Shown: piece after piece, positions 52,583-62,176 of the stretch
How positions within the stretch are numbered: the first letter of the stretch is position 1
How the letters are laid out: each line of letters begins with the position of its first letter
Assembly (NCBI GenBank): GCA_946811185.2
Contig: OX328098.1
Coordinates: 45,075,650-45,139,649, forward strand
Direction of reading: 5' to 3'
Origin: Hippopus hippopus
Taxonomy: Eukaryota; Mollusca; Bivalvia; Cardiida; Cardiidae
DNA length: 64,000 bases
Made by a program: the position numbers and the translations under genes
Notes under the pieces: model-generated
What the model was told of the DNA's origin: nothing
The model's database searches: none
The model's input: only the letters and a program-made list of their open reading frames with translations

Positions 52583-52675
52583 ATGAAGACCATGTTGCTT
52601 CTTGCCCTTGCTCTTGTCTTTGTGCTGTCGACAGTTTCCGGGTTGACCTTGTTAACTTTAATTAAAAGTTTTTAA
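52583..52675 (+). pseudogene. Third signal-peptide exon of the small-protein family, truncated
   Basis: After the acceptor-like GGACCCTTAG, ATG opens MKTMLLLALALVFVLSTVSG, very like the signal peptides at 46286 and 52932, then LTLLTLIKSF and TAA. The Gly-rich part and GTAAGT donor are absent. It is either a broken duplicate exon or an alternative short exon using the 52.1-kb promoter (product 30 residues). Confidence 0.45.
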
Positions 52676-52694
52676 TTCATTGATATTTATCTAT

Positions 52695-52868
52695 TTAATC
52701 TTTTGACAAACAATCCTATGTTTTAACGACCCTGATGAAGAAGGCTTTTGAAAACACAGTTTTCAGTATTGAAAGGCATGCTCCCGCATTCGAGCAACAT
52801 TTGATCTGAGGTCTGAAATCCTTTCAGTTTGGACAAGTGCAGAATTTTGTCGTTCTGTGAAGAGCTAA
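52695..52868 (-). mobile_element. HP1 element lacking most of the hairpin
   Basis: TTAATCTTTTGACAAACAAT left end, AACGACCCTGATGAAGAAGG, right end CGTTCTGTGAAGAGCTAA; the core palindrome is deleted. Confidence 0.6.
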
Positions 52869-52931
52869 TTCAAATCGAGCATTACATGTATTACTTTATA
52901 TTTGATTTGTTTTACTCTCCAGATCATCAAA

Positions 52932-53034
52932 ATGCAGACCATCGCTGTTTTTGCTCTCGCTCTTATCTGTGTGTTCGGCGTTGCTCTCGGACAGTTAGGG
53001 CTAGGTGGTGCAGGAGCTGGTGGATTAGGAGCAC
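52932..53034 (+). CDS. Small secreted/membrane protein, plus-strand paralogue, coding exon 1
   Basis: Acceptor TTTACTCTCCAG (52921-52922), 9 bases of leader, ATG at 52932, MQTIAVFALALICVFGVALG then QLGLGGAGAGGLGA, donor GCAC|GTAAGT. The first 20 residues are a signal peptide, with cleavage likely before Q21; the next 14 are Gly/Ala/Leu-rich. Exon length (103 coding bases) and phase are identical to the minus-strand paralogue. The first intron probably carries the noncoding exon at 52.12-52.15 kb. Confidence 0.8.
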
Positions 53035-53342
53035 GTAAGTTTGAGTATTTTCTATCACCACTATGTTGAACTTTTCTTTTATCCATTTGTTTCATGAAAG
53101 CACACACTCTACATAGAGTCAATGACCAAATACAGAGTGAAAAGATACTTATGAGTGATTTTTTTTAACAAAGAAAATCAGAAAAAATAAATAACGAAAT
53201 AAAAAGAAATAAAAATCTGACTGGAACCGAGGCTAATCTTTCCAGACGTGATACGTAATTTAGATAAGACGATGCAAATGCTATTAATACAGATTTGGAT
53301 TCCTTATGTTTTGAGTTTGGTTCTCTTTGATTCATCTTTTAT

Positions 53343-53580
53343 AATTGAGATTTGCTCTGGCAAAGGGGAGTTAAATGCATTTCCATGATGCATAATACCG
53401 AGCAAGTTATCACAAAATTATGCATCCATAAAATCTAAAATCTGTTTTATCAACCAACCGACTGATTCATGAAGTAGACCGTCTTTTGACAACAGAAAAT
53501 TGACCTATTGCAAATGTTTCGGCCCAGGATAGCTTGCGCAGACTGTGCAGGCTGACCTGAGTTGATACTTTTTGCAGATA
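53343..53580 (-). mobile_element. AP1 palindromic element
   Basis: TTTGCTCTGGCAAAGGGGAG left end, GAGCAAGTTATCACAAAATT, GCAGACTGTGCAGGCTGACC and TTGATACTTTTTGCAGATAT. Confidence 0.65.
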
Positions 53581-53837
53581 TATTGAAACCTCTATCAACA
53601 GGGCTTGTCCCTATTAAATGATAACTCTAGTTTCGAAGCAGAAGATTGTAAAAAATTACCCCCCCCTTTTTACCAAAACACATTAGAAAAAAAAATTGAA
53701 TGAATTTTCTAAAAAAAATCAGCAGTTTAAAATAATATATATGTGGCTATATTTCATTTTATTTCTCCTCGTTCTAAGACAATCATAATTACTTGAGCTA
53801 AATTCAATTTGTCGCCAGCAAAGGCTTTTAGTTTTTA

Positions 53838-54125
53838 GTTTTTAAAGTACAAAGCCCGGTTACGAGAGATCCATCCAGAGATCTTGGGTTCAGATCCCGG
53901 ATCGACCAAAGTCTTGCCGTGAGTTGAAGACAGTCATTGCAACAAGACTGATTCCTATCACTGTTAAGAATTTCTTCGACAATGTTTATGTGTACATACA
54001 CCCAGTGGCATATAATGAAGGTTGTGAGAACTGCTAGTGAAAAATACTCCAACGACGCATGGATAGGTGCAAGCCCTACTTGATATGACTGAATTAATGT
54101 TAAAAAATGGCGTGTAACCCTGGAG
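53838..54125 (+). mobile_element. tRNA-derived SINE
   Basis: B-box GGGTTCAGATCCC, body GTTGAAGACAGTCATTGCAA, CACCCAGTGGCATATAATGA, GACGCATGGATAGGTGCAAG, tail GATATGACTGAATTAATGTT. Same family as 29530-29830. Confidence 0.75.
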
Positions 54126-54171
54126 AAACAAGCATACAAACAAACAAAATTACAAAACATTTTATAATCTG

Positions 54172-54422
54172 AACCGTGCTCTGGCAAAAGGGTCTATAAC
54201 GCATTTGCGAAAAGTATCGACCCGGGTCAGCCTGTGCAGGCTGACCTGAGTCGAAGCTTTCGCTGTTGGTCAATTTTCTGTATGTCCAAGGACCATTTTA
54301 CCTCATGATTCAGTTATTTGTTGGAGAAAATCGGTTTAACGGATTCATAGTTATGTTATGAGTTGCTTGGTACCATGGAACACGGAAATGCATTTGGCCC
54401 CCTTTTACTAGAGCATGGTTTA
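54172..54422 (+). mobile_element. AP1 palindromic element next to a coding exon
   Basis: TGAACCGTGCTCTGGCAAAA left end, CGGGTCAGCCTGTGCAGGCT centre, TAGAGCATGGTTTA right end; it stops 26 bp before exon 54449. Confidence 0.75.
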
Positions 54423-54448
54423 TATATATTTCTCTTTATTTTTTGCAG

Positions 54449-54546
54449 TCGCACCACTCTTGTTCCTTGTTTTCTTCTTCTTACTCAACCGAAATTCTAC
54501 CGGAAGCGGATCCACCACCATTATCTATGGAAATTTGTCAGGATAG
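54449..54546 (+). CDS. Small secreted/membrane protein, plus-strand paralogue, coding exon 2
   Basis: Acceptor TTATTTTTTGCAG, two codon-completing bases, then APLLFLVFFFLLNRNSTGSG, STTIIYGNLSG and TAG at 54544-54546. Joined with 52932-53034 the protein has 66 residues: signal peptide, Gly/Ala-rich stretch, 12-residue hydrophobic core, Ser/Gly linker, TTIIYGN tail. The exon continues 5 bases past the stop to GATG|GTAAAT, so a 3' UTR exon follows (55134 on). The tail is more conserved than the rest, at nucleotide level too, which suggests selection on the C-terminus. Confidence 0.8.
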
Positions 54547-54574
54547 AGATGGTAAATATTTTTACATAATAAAC

Positions 54575-54784
54575 CATCATACTGCTATTTAAAATTAACC
54601 GAAACTTTCAAGCCGATAGTAAGAAAAAACGGATTAAAGTTATTTCAAACTTTTTTTTTGAGAAAAATATCTCCCTATCGGACAGTGTAGATCCAAGATC
54701 AGACTGCACGTTTTAGGCAGTCTGATCTTGATCTTCACTGTCCGCAAACGGTCAGTTAGCCGCACTTAGCAGCGTAGGGGTTTA
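54575..54784 (-). mobile_element. HP2 element
   Basis: AACTTTCAAGCCGATAGTAA left part, GTGTAGATCCAAGATCAGAC and GCAGTCTGATCTTGATCTTC core, right end TTAGCAGCGTAGGGGTTTA. Confidence 0.75.
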
Positions 54785-54892
54785 TCATTATATCAATCAA
54801 TTCATTCACTTTGCATTCGGCAGACAAATACTAGTATCTCTATGGCATATAATAATTTTATTTCAGTCTCTATTTTGTTAACTATTTTGACC

Positions 54893-55082
54893 AGGGCCTT
54901 TTTTTACCAACCATCTTAAATTGCGTACTTAGTTCTGTTTCTGATTTAGACAGTAACGTAATTTCTGACTGGGTAAACCATTTGGTTTAGCCAATCAGAA
55001 ACTTCGTTGCTTTAAAATTTCGAAAATTCTTGAGAATAAGTCTGCGAATGTTATTAAGAATAGTAAGTGAATACGGGTCCAA
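54893..55082. mobile_element. DP1 palindromic element
   Basis: CATTTGGTTTAGCCAATCAG centre and TGAGAATAAGTCTGCGAATG, AAGTGAATACGGGTCC right end; left end weak. Confidence 0.6.
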
Positions 55083-55133
55083 AAAAGAATTATATTACAG
55101 TCGTATTTTACAAAATATCATTGCTATTTACAG

Positions 55134-55360
55134 ATATCCTGATGACGACTCTCAAAGATGATGGAAGAAGAAAAAGTAACACAGTATTTAGAATAAAGCC
55201 GCCCCTCGAATGTTGGTCGAACGACCAGTGCCAGTCATGTGACGTCCGCCATTTTGTCCCCAGATCACGTGCCTATTGTTTTAGCTGTAGATGTTTATTT
55301 CCCGCCGTATTTCTGATGTGAAACTGATGTTGTAATTTATTAAAATGTTGTTGAACTAAA
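55134..55360 (+). other. Probable 3' UTR exon of the plus-strand small-protein gene
   Basis: Acceptor TTGCTATTTACAG at 55121-55133. AATAAA occurs at 55192 and ATTAAA at 55339. The stop codon is already in the previous exon, so this exon is noncoding; a 50-codon frame through it is probably chance. Confidence 0.45.
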
Positions 55361-55445
55361 AATGGTTTTGTTTGTTAAATTGCATATATAATAACAATGA
55401 TACGAGCAATGGATAAGCATTTCCTACATTTATAAATTTGAAATG

Positions 55446-55526
55446 AGAGAGAGAGAGCCCTGAATATTGGACATGAGGATCGAGCTCTCTCTGTCTCTCT
55501 GTCTCACTGTCTCTGTCTCTGTCTCT

Positions 55527-55558
<32 letters not shown>
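55446..55558. repeat. GA/CT microsatellite
   Basis: GAGAGAGAGAG followed by CTCTCTCTGTCTCTCTGTCT and a long CT run to 55558, an imperfect inverted pair of dinucleotide tracts. Confidence 0.9.
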
Positions 55559-55559
<1 letters not shown>

Positions 55560-55850
55560 AACTCATTACCCCCATGAAACAATATTAAAGCAGGCGAAAT
55601 TGAAAGCATTCCTGTAAGAATTGGCTAATCAAATGGACTTACAAAGTACATAAATGTATACAGTCATGCATAAAATGAAAACTATTTGTCATACCATAAG
55701 AGAAATACGTGGCTTTGAACAATATTACCCATGTTACACCGTTTTCAACAATGATATGCTTTGAAAAACAACAAAAGTCGTTTCCTAATCCCTGTTCTTG
55801 CTCCATTATTCACCACTGACTACAAAGAGGGTGAACACGATACCTAACAA
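55559..55850. other. No gene recognised
   Basis: AT-rich sequence downstream of the microsatellite. Confidence 0.4.
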
Positions 55851-55855
55851 AGCTT

Positions 55856-55890
55856 TGGAAAACACTATAGGAAAAGGAGAAAATGCTGGT
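55856..55890. mobile_element. HP1 core fragment (left arm only)
   Basis: AACACTATAGGAAAAGGAGA then AAATGCTGGT; sequence changes at the hairpin centre, suggesting breakage at the palindrome. Confidence 0.5.
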
Positions 55891-55956
55891 CAGGACGTCA
55901 CTTTGGATACGTAGAAAATTACTGAGGACTAGACTTAGAATGTTACTATGAATGGT

Positions 55957-56153
55957 TCGTATTCACCAACCATTCTTAGGAATATTCTTTGTCTTATTCT
56001 TCAAAATTTTCTAAATTTGAAAGCAAATACAACTTCTGATTGGCTAAACCAAATGGTTTAGCCAATCAAAAGCTGTATTACTTTCAAATTTAGAAAATTC
56101 TGGAGAATACGATTAAGAATGTTCTTAAGAATGGTTGGTGAATACGGACCCAG
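55957..56153. mobile_element. DP1 palindromic element, best copy
   Basis: TTCGTATTCACCAACCATTC to GAATGGTTGGTGAATACGGA; centre GGCTAAACCAAATGGTTTAG and CCAATCA. Arms of about 90 bp pair with few mismatches. Confidence 0.8.
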
Positions 56154-56264
56154 AGTCTCATAAAAGCAGATAGGGTGTCTAATTGCCAACACTGTAGCTT
56201 TAATTTTTCTGGGCGGGAGATTTCTTTTGCAAATCCTCATGCTGGGTTCGTTCTGACCGAAACC

Positions 56265-56440
56265 AGGATCCGTATCCACCAAACACTCTTGGGAACATTC
56301 CTAGTCTTATCCTCATGATTTTTCTAAATTTGAAAGTAACATAACCTCTGATTAGTTAAACCAAAAGGTTTCACTAATCAGAAGTTTCGTTAATTTCTAA
56401 ATCTAGAATTAGACTAAGAATGATATTAAGAATAAGGACA
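56265..56440. mobile_element. DP1 palindromic element, diverged
   Basis: GATCCGTATCCACCAAACAC left end, TAGTTAAACCAAAAGGTTTC centre, GAATGATATTAAGAATAAGG right end. Confidence 0.6.
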
Positions 56441-56781
56441 CAGGTGTCTCGGAAGAATTTTTACTTAGGAGAGCCAACTTTGACAAGCACCGAAATTGTG
56501 ACGCGGAGAGTAAGGACGGGAAGTTGGGTAGCATATTTCAGCGACGGGTGAAGAGGGAGGGGCTTCCCCGGAACCTTCGGAACCTTGGGAATCTCCGAAA
56601 ATTTGCAATTTAAAAAGTCTGAAAATTTTACTGAGCTATTGCTTGGAAAAAAAAAAAGTTACGTCTCTTGTCTGAAAATGCATACTTTATGATGTGTAAA
56701 CAATTACCACCACCAGCAACAACAACAAAAACAACAGTTAACCAAAACTTATAACCTGTCGTACAATAAGCACGTATAGAT
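56441..56781. other. No gene recognised
   Basis: GC-richer patch near 56500-56590 (GGAACCTTCGGAACC direct repeat) without coding support. Confidence 0.4.
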
Positions 56782-57300
56782 GGGCCATGCTCTGTGAGAA
56801 GGGGGCATAATGCATCTGCAAAACGTATCGACCCATGTCAGCCTACGCTGTCCGCGCAGACTGACATGGGTAGAAACCTTTTGTTATTTGTAAATTTTCT
56901 GCACGCTTAAGGACCATTTTATTTCATAATAGATTCGGTTGTTCTCGACATAATGAATTTTATAAATCATTCATTATAATTGGCCTGCAACGCGCCAAAA
57001 GGGGCATTCGGACATTTGCGTAAAGTGTCGTCCCGTATCGGCAGGCTGATCCGAGACGACACTTTCCGATCGTGTGTGATTTTCTGTTTCATGCAAGTCT
57101 ACTGTAGGACAAAATCTAACATTGACGTAAAGTGCCGTCTCGGATTAGCCTGCGCGGACTGCGCAGGCTGATCCGGGACGACACTTTACGCAAATGTCCG
57201 AATGCCCCTTTTCGCGTGTTGCAGGCCATATCATAAATTGCTTGGTACAATGCATCACGGAGATTCATTAAACCCCCCTTTTTACAGAGCATGGCTCAGA
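56782..57300 (+). mobile_element. AP1 element interrupted by a palindromic MITE
   Basis: Left half (GGGCCATGCTCTGTGAGAAG, CGACCCATGTCAGCCTACGC) ends near 56981 and the right half (ATAAATTGCTTGGTACAATG, CAGAGCATGGCTC) resumes at 57228. Confidence 0.75.
56982..57227. mobile_element. 246-bp palindromic MITE nested in AP1
   Basis: GGCCTGCAACGCGCCAAAAG and CTTTTCGCGTGTTGCAGGCC termini; GGGGCATTCGGACATTTGCG and its complement extend the arms to about 60 bp. Internal AGCCTGCGCGGACTGCGCAGGCT is itself palindromic. Confidence 0.8.
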
Positions 57301-57411
57301 TGTATTATACGGAGAGTCTGAACCACGATATGTAAAGTCTAATCTTGGTCCAAACTATCGGCCTTGCTATTAATGGCATCAGTCATATGATCCTCCTCAA
57401 AAGCTATAGAT

Positions 57412-57636
57412 TGAAGCCTTTTTCACATATTCCCGAGCTTTAAAGATCTCGAAGAAAAGAGATTTTGAAAAAAAAAAATGGAAAAACGGAAACTGCTGGC
57501 AACCATTCCCTTTTTTTTTCATGTTTTTCACACAACGTTTTCTACCCTTCCATAAACAAATTTCAGATTTGACTCTGTCGTTTGCAAACACTTGATTTCG
57601 ATCAGTCTAAAATTTTGTTGTCTGATAAAGAGTTAA
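57412..57636 (-). mobile_element. HP1 hairpin MITE, diverged
   Basis: AAGATCTCGAAGAAAAGAGA, GGAAACTGCTGGCAACCATT core, right end GTCTGATAAAGAGTTAA. Confidence 0.6.
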
Positions 57637-57667
57637 ACAAGTACTTGTAGATCTGTTTTCTGTTTTT

Positions 57668-57882
57668 CTTAATGGTGTTTTACGCCGCGCTTTCAACATT
57701 TTTAAGTCATATCACGACGACAGTTCATAAAAAGTTGTATTTCCTGGACTTCACCAGTGCTAGGCTAGGGCTCTGAATTGTCTTGCCCAAGGACATTCAT
57801 ATGGAAAAACCCAGTGGGTTCAGTGAGGTCCGAACCCGGGGCCACGAGTCCTACACTTTACCACTGAGCCACACAGGACCAC
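57668..57882 (-). mobile_element. tRNA-derived SINE (antisense)
   Basis: TTCTTAATGGTGTTTTACGC, CACCAGTGCTAGGCTAGGGC, CCCAGTGGGTTCAGTGAGGT, then CGAACCCGGGGCC and TTTACCACTGAGCCACACAG, the reversed B and A boxes. Confidence 0.75.
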
Positions 57883-58360
57883 ACATGTAGTTCTAGCTAC
57901 AGATTTTAGTTAGTCCGTTTTTCGTAGCTCACATCTTTTATTTTGAAAAAAATACTTTAATTAGTACTACAACTCCATTTATCGTTTCAATAGCTTAGTG
58001 ACCCATCATCATCATCATCATCATCATCACTGTCATCGTCATCGTCATCGTCATCTGTACAGATAATGTGACTGAACATTTATCAAAGATTTCTGTGGAA
58101 GACGTCAAAGGCGTAGGTATCCCTCTTTAACATGGTTTCATAGTTGTGTGACCTAAGAAATCTTTCAGAAGAGGAACAAAGAAAGAGAAAGCTCGGTTGA
58201 CTTTGTCGCAGCAATGGGAAGTAAGTATAGTTTTGCCAGAGGTTGTGCCAGAGGGATGTGGGGTGGGGGGGGGGGGCATGTTCCCGATTTCTTCTCCCAG
58301 GAAAATGTATAAAATAAAAGGCGCAGTCATGTGCATTCTGTGTGATCCTTCTGTACATCA
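57883..58360. other. No gene; ATC microsatellite and G-run
   Basis: CATCATCATCATCATCATCA at 58007 with GTCATCGTCATC repeats to 58053; GGGGGGGGGGG near 58268. The long minus frame across this region is a composition artefact. Confidence 0.6.
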
Positions 58361-58510
58361 TTAACTCTTTACCTGATGAGAGTTTTTCTAATTTTTCCAA
58401 ATTGAAAGCAGTTGTAGACGACAAATAAAAAGAAGGACTCAAATTAATGGGATTTGTTTTCGAAAGGGTAAAAGAAAAAGAAAAGGGAAATGGACAAAAT
58501 GCTGCTTCCC
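58361..58510 (+). mobile_element. HP1 element, left half, ending at a C-run
   Basis: TTAACTCTTTACCTGATGAG left end, GAAAGCAGTTGTAGACGACA; the sequence stops at AAAATGCTG, where a run of C and an AC repeat replace the hairpin. Confidence 0.65.
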
Positions 58511-58771
58511 CCCCCCCCCCCCCCCCCCCCACACACACACACAAATCTTTTCACTCGGCAGATTTGATCGCATTTTTATGCAGGTTAATTAACGATTAAC
58601 GTACACACATTTAGGCACCTACGCACACGTATGCTATTGTTGATCCAAGTCGGCCGCATATATTTCCTCACAAACCCGCTATATCACCTTATCTAAATTA
58701 TGGTGCCCGTTTTGATTCTCGGGAAAATACAAGCCGGGAAACTGTGATACTCTCAACAAAGGAGAACGTAG

Positions 58772-59237
58772 CACTCGTCACGACTTGGCCAATTCCGTAC
58801 CTACATGTAAACTTGTCCCATTCGGCATACCAGGGTGATGGGAGCCATCAAGTCCCTCGGCTGTATGTGGTAGCTTGATATGCACCTACACGGTACATTT
58901 CTTCGCCGGAAATACGCCGGTTTACCGTTCTGAAAATTGTAAGACTCCTCGTAAAAAAGGAAACTTGAGTCTCAATTTTCTATCGAAATCTTTCTAACTA
59001 TATTTCAGTTGACAAACAGTTTGTACATTCATTTTTTAACGTGGTTTATAAATTCCGATTGAAGTTTTCACCGACAGATAGATAGATGTGAATATCTTCA
59101 TCGAGGTTGTTTATATCGTTGCTAAACGACCTATAGTGGCGCCGCCATGTATAAGATTACGTGATCTACAAATGGAAACGACCGTTATATAGACGAGGTT
59201 AGATGTAGGTACGGAATCGGCCGAGTTGTGACGAGTG
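58772..59237. repeat. 34-bp inverted repeat with 400-bp spacer
   Basis: CACTCGTCACGACTTGGCCA at 58772 pairs with GCCGAGTTGTGACGAGTG at 59219-59237; GGTACGGAAT completes the arms. A smaller inverted pair (GGCGCCGCCATGTATAAGAT at 59138, ATCTTAAACATGGCGGCGCA at 59289) overlaps the right side. Confidence 0.65.
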
Positions 59238-59296
59238 ACCTAGTCCGTATCTAGGGGGTTTCCATTTTGAATACTTCCAGTCACGTGATCTTAAAC

Positions 59297-59434
59297 ATGG
59301 CGGCGCACAGTAAAACGATTTGCGACGGCAACAACAGCCACGATGATAATCAAGCTATTGCTGAAAAACGTCTATACAAGAAAATATTGATGCATAACAT
59401 CAATGGCGCCGCAAATCAGTTGTTTATGAAATAA
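59297..59434 (+). CDS. Small 45-codon ORF, possible gene start
   Basis: ATG in AACATGGCGGCG context, MAAHSKTICDGNNSHDDNQA and on to TAA. It follows a GC-richer patch with CACGTGATC. The ORF is short and part of its start is present in inverted form 150 bp upstream, so it may be a promoter-proximal exon or chance. Confidence 0.25.
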   Translation: MAAHSKTICDGNNSHDDNQAIAEKRLYKKILMHNINGAANQLFMK

Positions 59435-59580
59435 GGCACATTACAGCGGGTTAATTTTTTACGCCAAGGGCATCACTTGAACAAACTTCGTAGAGATCCA
59501 CGTGGTGGTACTACATGACAAATATTTAAACTCTGGGCTGTCTGGTTTTGGACAAGAAGATTTTTAAAGCTTTGCACCAT

Positions 59581-59733
59581 TTAAGGCATTGTGTTAATCC
59601 CGAGTATTAACGACCCTGCGGAAGAATCATTTTGAAAACAATGTGGAAGAAGGAGAAAATGGTAACCACATTCGAATTATCGTCTGCAAATGCTCTCAAA
59701 AGTCTAAAATTATGTTGTTTGGTAAAGAGTTAA
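59581..59733 (-). mobile_element. HP1 element with deleted hairpin
   Basis: TTAAGGCATTGTGTTAATCC left end and TTGGTAAAGAGTTAA right end; GAAGGAGAAAATGGTAACCA shows the palindrome reduced to one arm. Confidence 0.7.
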
Positions 59734-60223
59734 AGTCTAAGAAAGAGTCATGGTTTTGCAACATTATTCATGAAGAACACAAGGAAAATGTGGCCTCTCT
59801 CCAGAAAAATTTTAATGCGTTTCAAATTGACCAAAGTAAATTTATGCAGAACTCGGTGAGAAATGAACTGAGAAGTCCTAAACGATCTTTAGTATGCAAA
59901 TTAAAACTCAAAAAAGAAAGAACCAATAATGGTAAGACACAATCATAGCCATTCTTCAGCGAAATTTAAAATAATTTCAATTGGAGCTATGTACAAAAGC
60001 AGTTGTCATTCGGCAAACAACACAAGAAAATAGTATTAAAATTAGGTTCTAAATTTCCAAATTAATAGATCTATAAAAAACTGGGTATGAAATGATCAAA
60101 GTGGGTACAAAATGACCAAAGTGAGTACGAAATGACCAAAATAAAAAGTATAGGTGGGTACGAAATTACCAAAATCGTACGAAATGACCTAGTTACGAAT
60201 TGACTGGAAGCCGAGTAAACAAT

Positions 60224-60643
60224 ATGGCTGCCTCCGTAAGTACTTTTCAAAAGCGGATAAAAATACAGTGTCGCCGCTCATGCGGCGACACAATAATTGA
60301 TAGACCGAGCAAGAAAATAAATGTACAAACTGTTTGTAATCGGAAATGTATTTAGAAAGATTCCCACGGAAAACTGTAACTAGTGTTTAATTTCTAAGTG
60401 GAGTGTTACGATTTCAAGAATGGTGAAGCGGTGAACTTGCGGCGAAGAGATGTACCGTGTATGTGCATATCAAGCTACGTGATACAGCCTAAGGACTTGA
60501 TCAACAGATTATCCGAGGAATGCCGAATTGAGAACGAAAATTCTACAGGAATTTTGACGTGTTTAGCGAACAATTCATTGTTATCTTGGCGTCAATTTTA
60601 TATGCATATTACAGAATTTTCATTCGCCCTACCTGTAGATTGA
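60224..60643 (+). CDS. Tentative two-exon small gene (83 codons)
   Basis: ATG at 60224 in AACAATATGG context encodes MAAS up to a strong donor TCC|GTAAGTAC at 60235. After a 168-bp gap, an AG at 60402-60403 opens CYDFKNGEAVNLRRRDVPCM and 59 more residues to TGA at 60641-60643, with AATAAA at 60645. Composition is protein-like, with four cysteines in the first half and a LSEECRIENEN helix. The phases agree, but the acceptor is weak (few pyrimidines). No family is recognised. Confidence 0.35.
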
Positions 60644-60835
60644 AAATAAATAGGGTAAATGAGAGCAACTCTGCTAATTAGTTCAAGCTCGAAACAGTCT
60701 CTTGAAAAAACAACGGGGCGAAAACCGGACCGTAAAAATGATGATATTCTTAGAACAATAACAATCCCATAATCCGGACGATTAAAGTGCTGTACGCACT
60801 CTGGTATTTAGACGGACATTGAACAAGTCCTGCAC

Positions 60836-61021
60836 TAACCCTTTAGCACATAATCCAGAGTTTAAACGACCTTGCAGGAGAAGGCTTTTTAAAAACACCA
60901 CGGGAAAAGGAGAAAATGCTGATAACCAGCATTTTCTTCTTTCTCACAGTGTTTTTTTACCATTTCAAAGAAAAACTAACATTTGTTGTCTGCTAAAACT
61001 CGCCTCCTGATAAAGGGTTAA
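60836..61021 (-). mobile_element. HP1 hairpin MITE
   Basis: AACCCTTTAGCACATAATCC left end, GGGAAAAGGAGAAAATGCTG core, GATAAAGGGTTAA right end. Confidence 0.75.
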
Positions 61022-61285
61022 TTACCTTATCTGTACTGAAGGCAAATTCTAAGTGCATCTACGGATGATGGAGATCATGACCAGATCGAAAAATGTAGCA
61101 AGATTAATAATCCATTTGTGACGGGCTTTTTATACATTTGGGCTAAAATTTTTTGTAAAAGGTGTTAAAAACGTTATTAAGATTTTTGTTTTCTTTTGTA
61201 TTGGTGTTATTGTTGGTCAAAACATTTTTGCAGTGGTAAACTGTCCTGTCGCCCATATATCATTTGACTACAGGAAAAAAATAGT

Positions 61286-61490
61286 TTGCCCTTCGCCACA
61301 CAATCCTAATTTTTAACGATTCTGAGGAAGATAGCTTCTGAAGACATGCCTGGAAAAAGAGATTTTGCTGTTTACCAGCATTTTCCCCTTCCCCCACAAT
61401 GTTTTTTTTTTTTTTTTTTTTATGGCAAGTTTCTTTTTTTGCACAACAATAAGTTTGCAATCAACAATTGCTTTCAACTTTAAAATGTGT
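61286..61490 (-). mobile_element. HP1 hairpin MITE with T-run
   Basis: TTCGCCACACAATCCTAATT left end, GATTTTGCTGTTTACCAGCA core, a T-run at 61400-61422; right end lost. Confidence 0.6.
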
Positions 61491-61694
61491 GAAAGAAACT
61501 AAACAAAACTTTAGAAGGACTTGAACATATAGTGCCAAGTTGGTACAACACTGCATTTTGACATCAAATTTTGCAAAAACATTGTAAAGACAGGTGTTGG
61601 ACTAAATTAAATGATATGGCATACGTTTTCTCAAATTCCTTCAAACGAAAAAAGTATTTTTTGTATGTAGTGTAGATTTAGGTCATACTAGCGA

Positions 61695-61855
61695 GTAGGT
61701 TATCGAGAAATAACGGTAAAATATTTTTTGATATTTCATTGTTACGATCAGTGAAAAATACCGATTTTTCTACTCTAACTCTTCAATTGAAGGCGGAAAC
61801 AGTTGTTCCCGCGCACTAGTTACCTAGGTAAAATTCGCGTGCCTCTCAACCAGAT
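61695..61855 (+). repeat. 160-bp direct repeat, copy 1
   Basis: GTAGGTTATCGAGAAATAAC to GCCTCTCAACCAGAT, about 90 percent like 62177-62336. Confidence 0.8.
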
Positions 61856-61998
61856 GGAAGTATGACGTAATTTACCCTACATTTCTCGCGCTTGGCATAT
61901 TGTAATGTGTTGCTATGCGGAGGGGGTACGCCACGGGGAATAACCGAAAAGAACTGTTCTGGATCTTGATGTAGGTTCCCCCCAAAAGGGTTAAAAGC

Positions 61999-62168
61999 AT
62001 GAAATAAATAGAATATTTGTTTTTTGCGGAGAAAGATCGAAATTTATTTCATCTAGTGAACATCATCGTGGCTGTGCCACTCGTGAAAATATTACCGATG
62101 ATGTTCACTCGATGAAATAAATTTCTACCTTTCACCGTAAAAAAACAAATATCCTCTATTTATTTCAT
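61999..62168. mobile_element. 170-bp palindromic MITE between the direct repeats
   Basis: ATGAAATAAATAGAATATTT and AAATATCCTCTATTTATTTC are inverted ends; GAAATTTATTTCATC and GATGAAATAAATTTC form the inner arms; ATCATCG...CGATGAT near the centre. Confidence 0.75.
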
Positions 62169-62176
62169 ACTTTCGG

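Noticed and set aside
58083..58544. 153-codon minus-strand ORF
   Set aside because: It runs through a C/G homopolymer and an HP1 fragment; composition is low-complexity and no domain is present.
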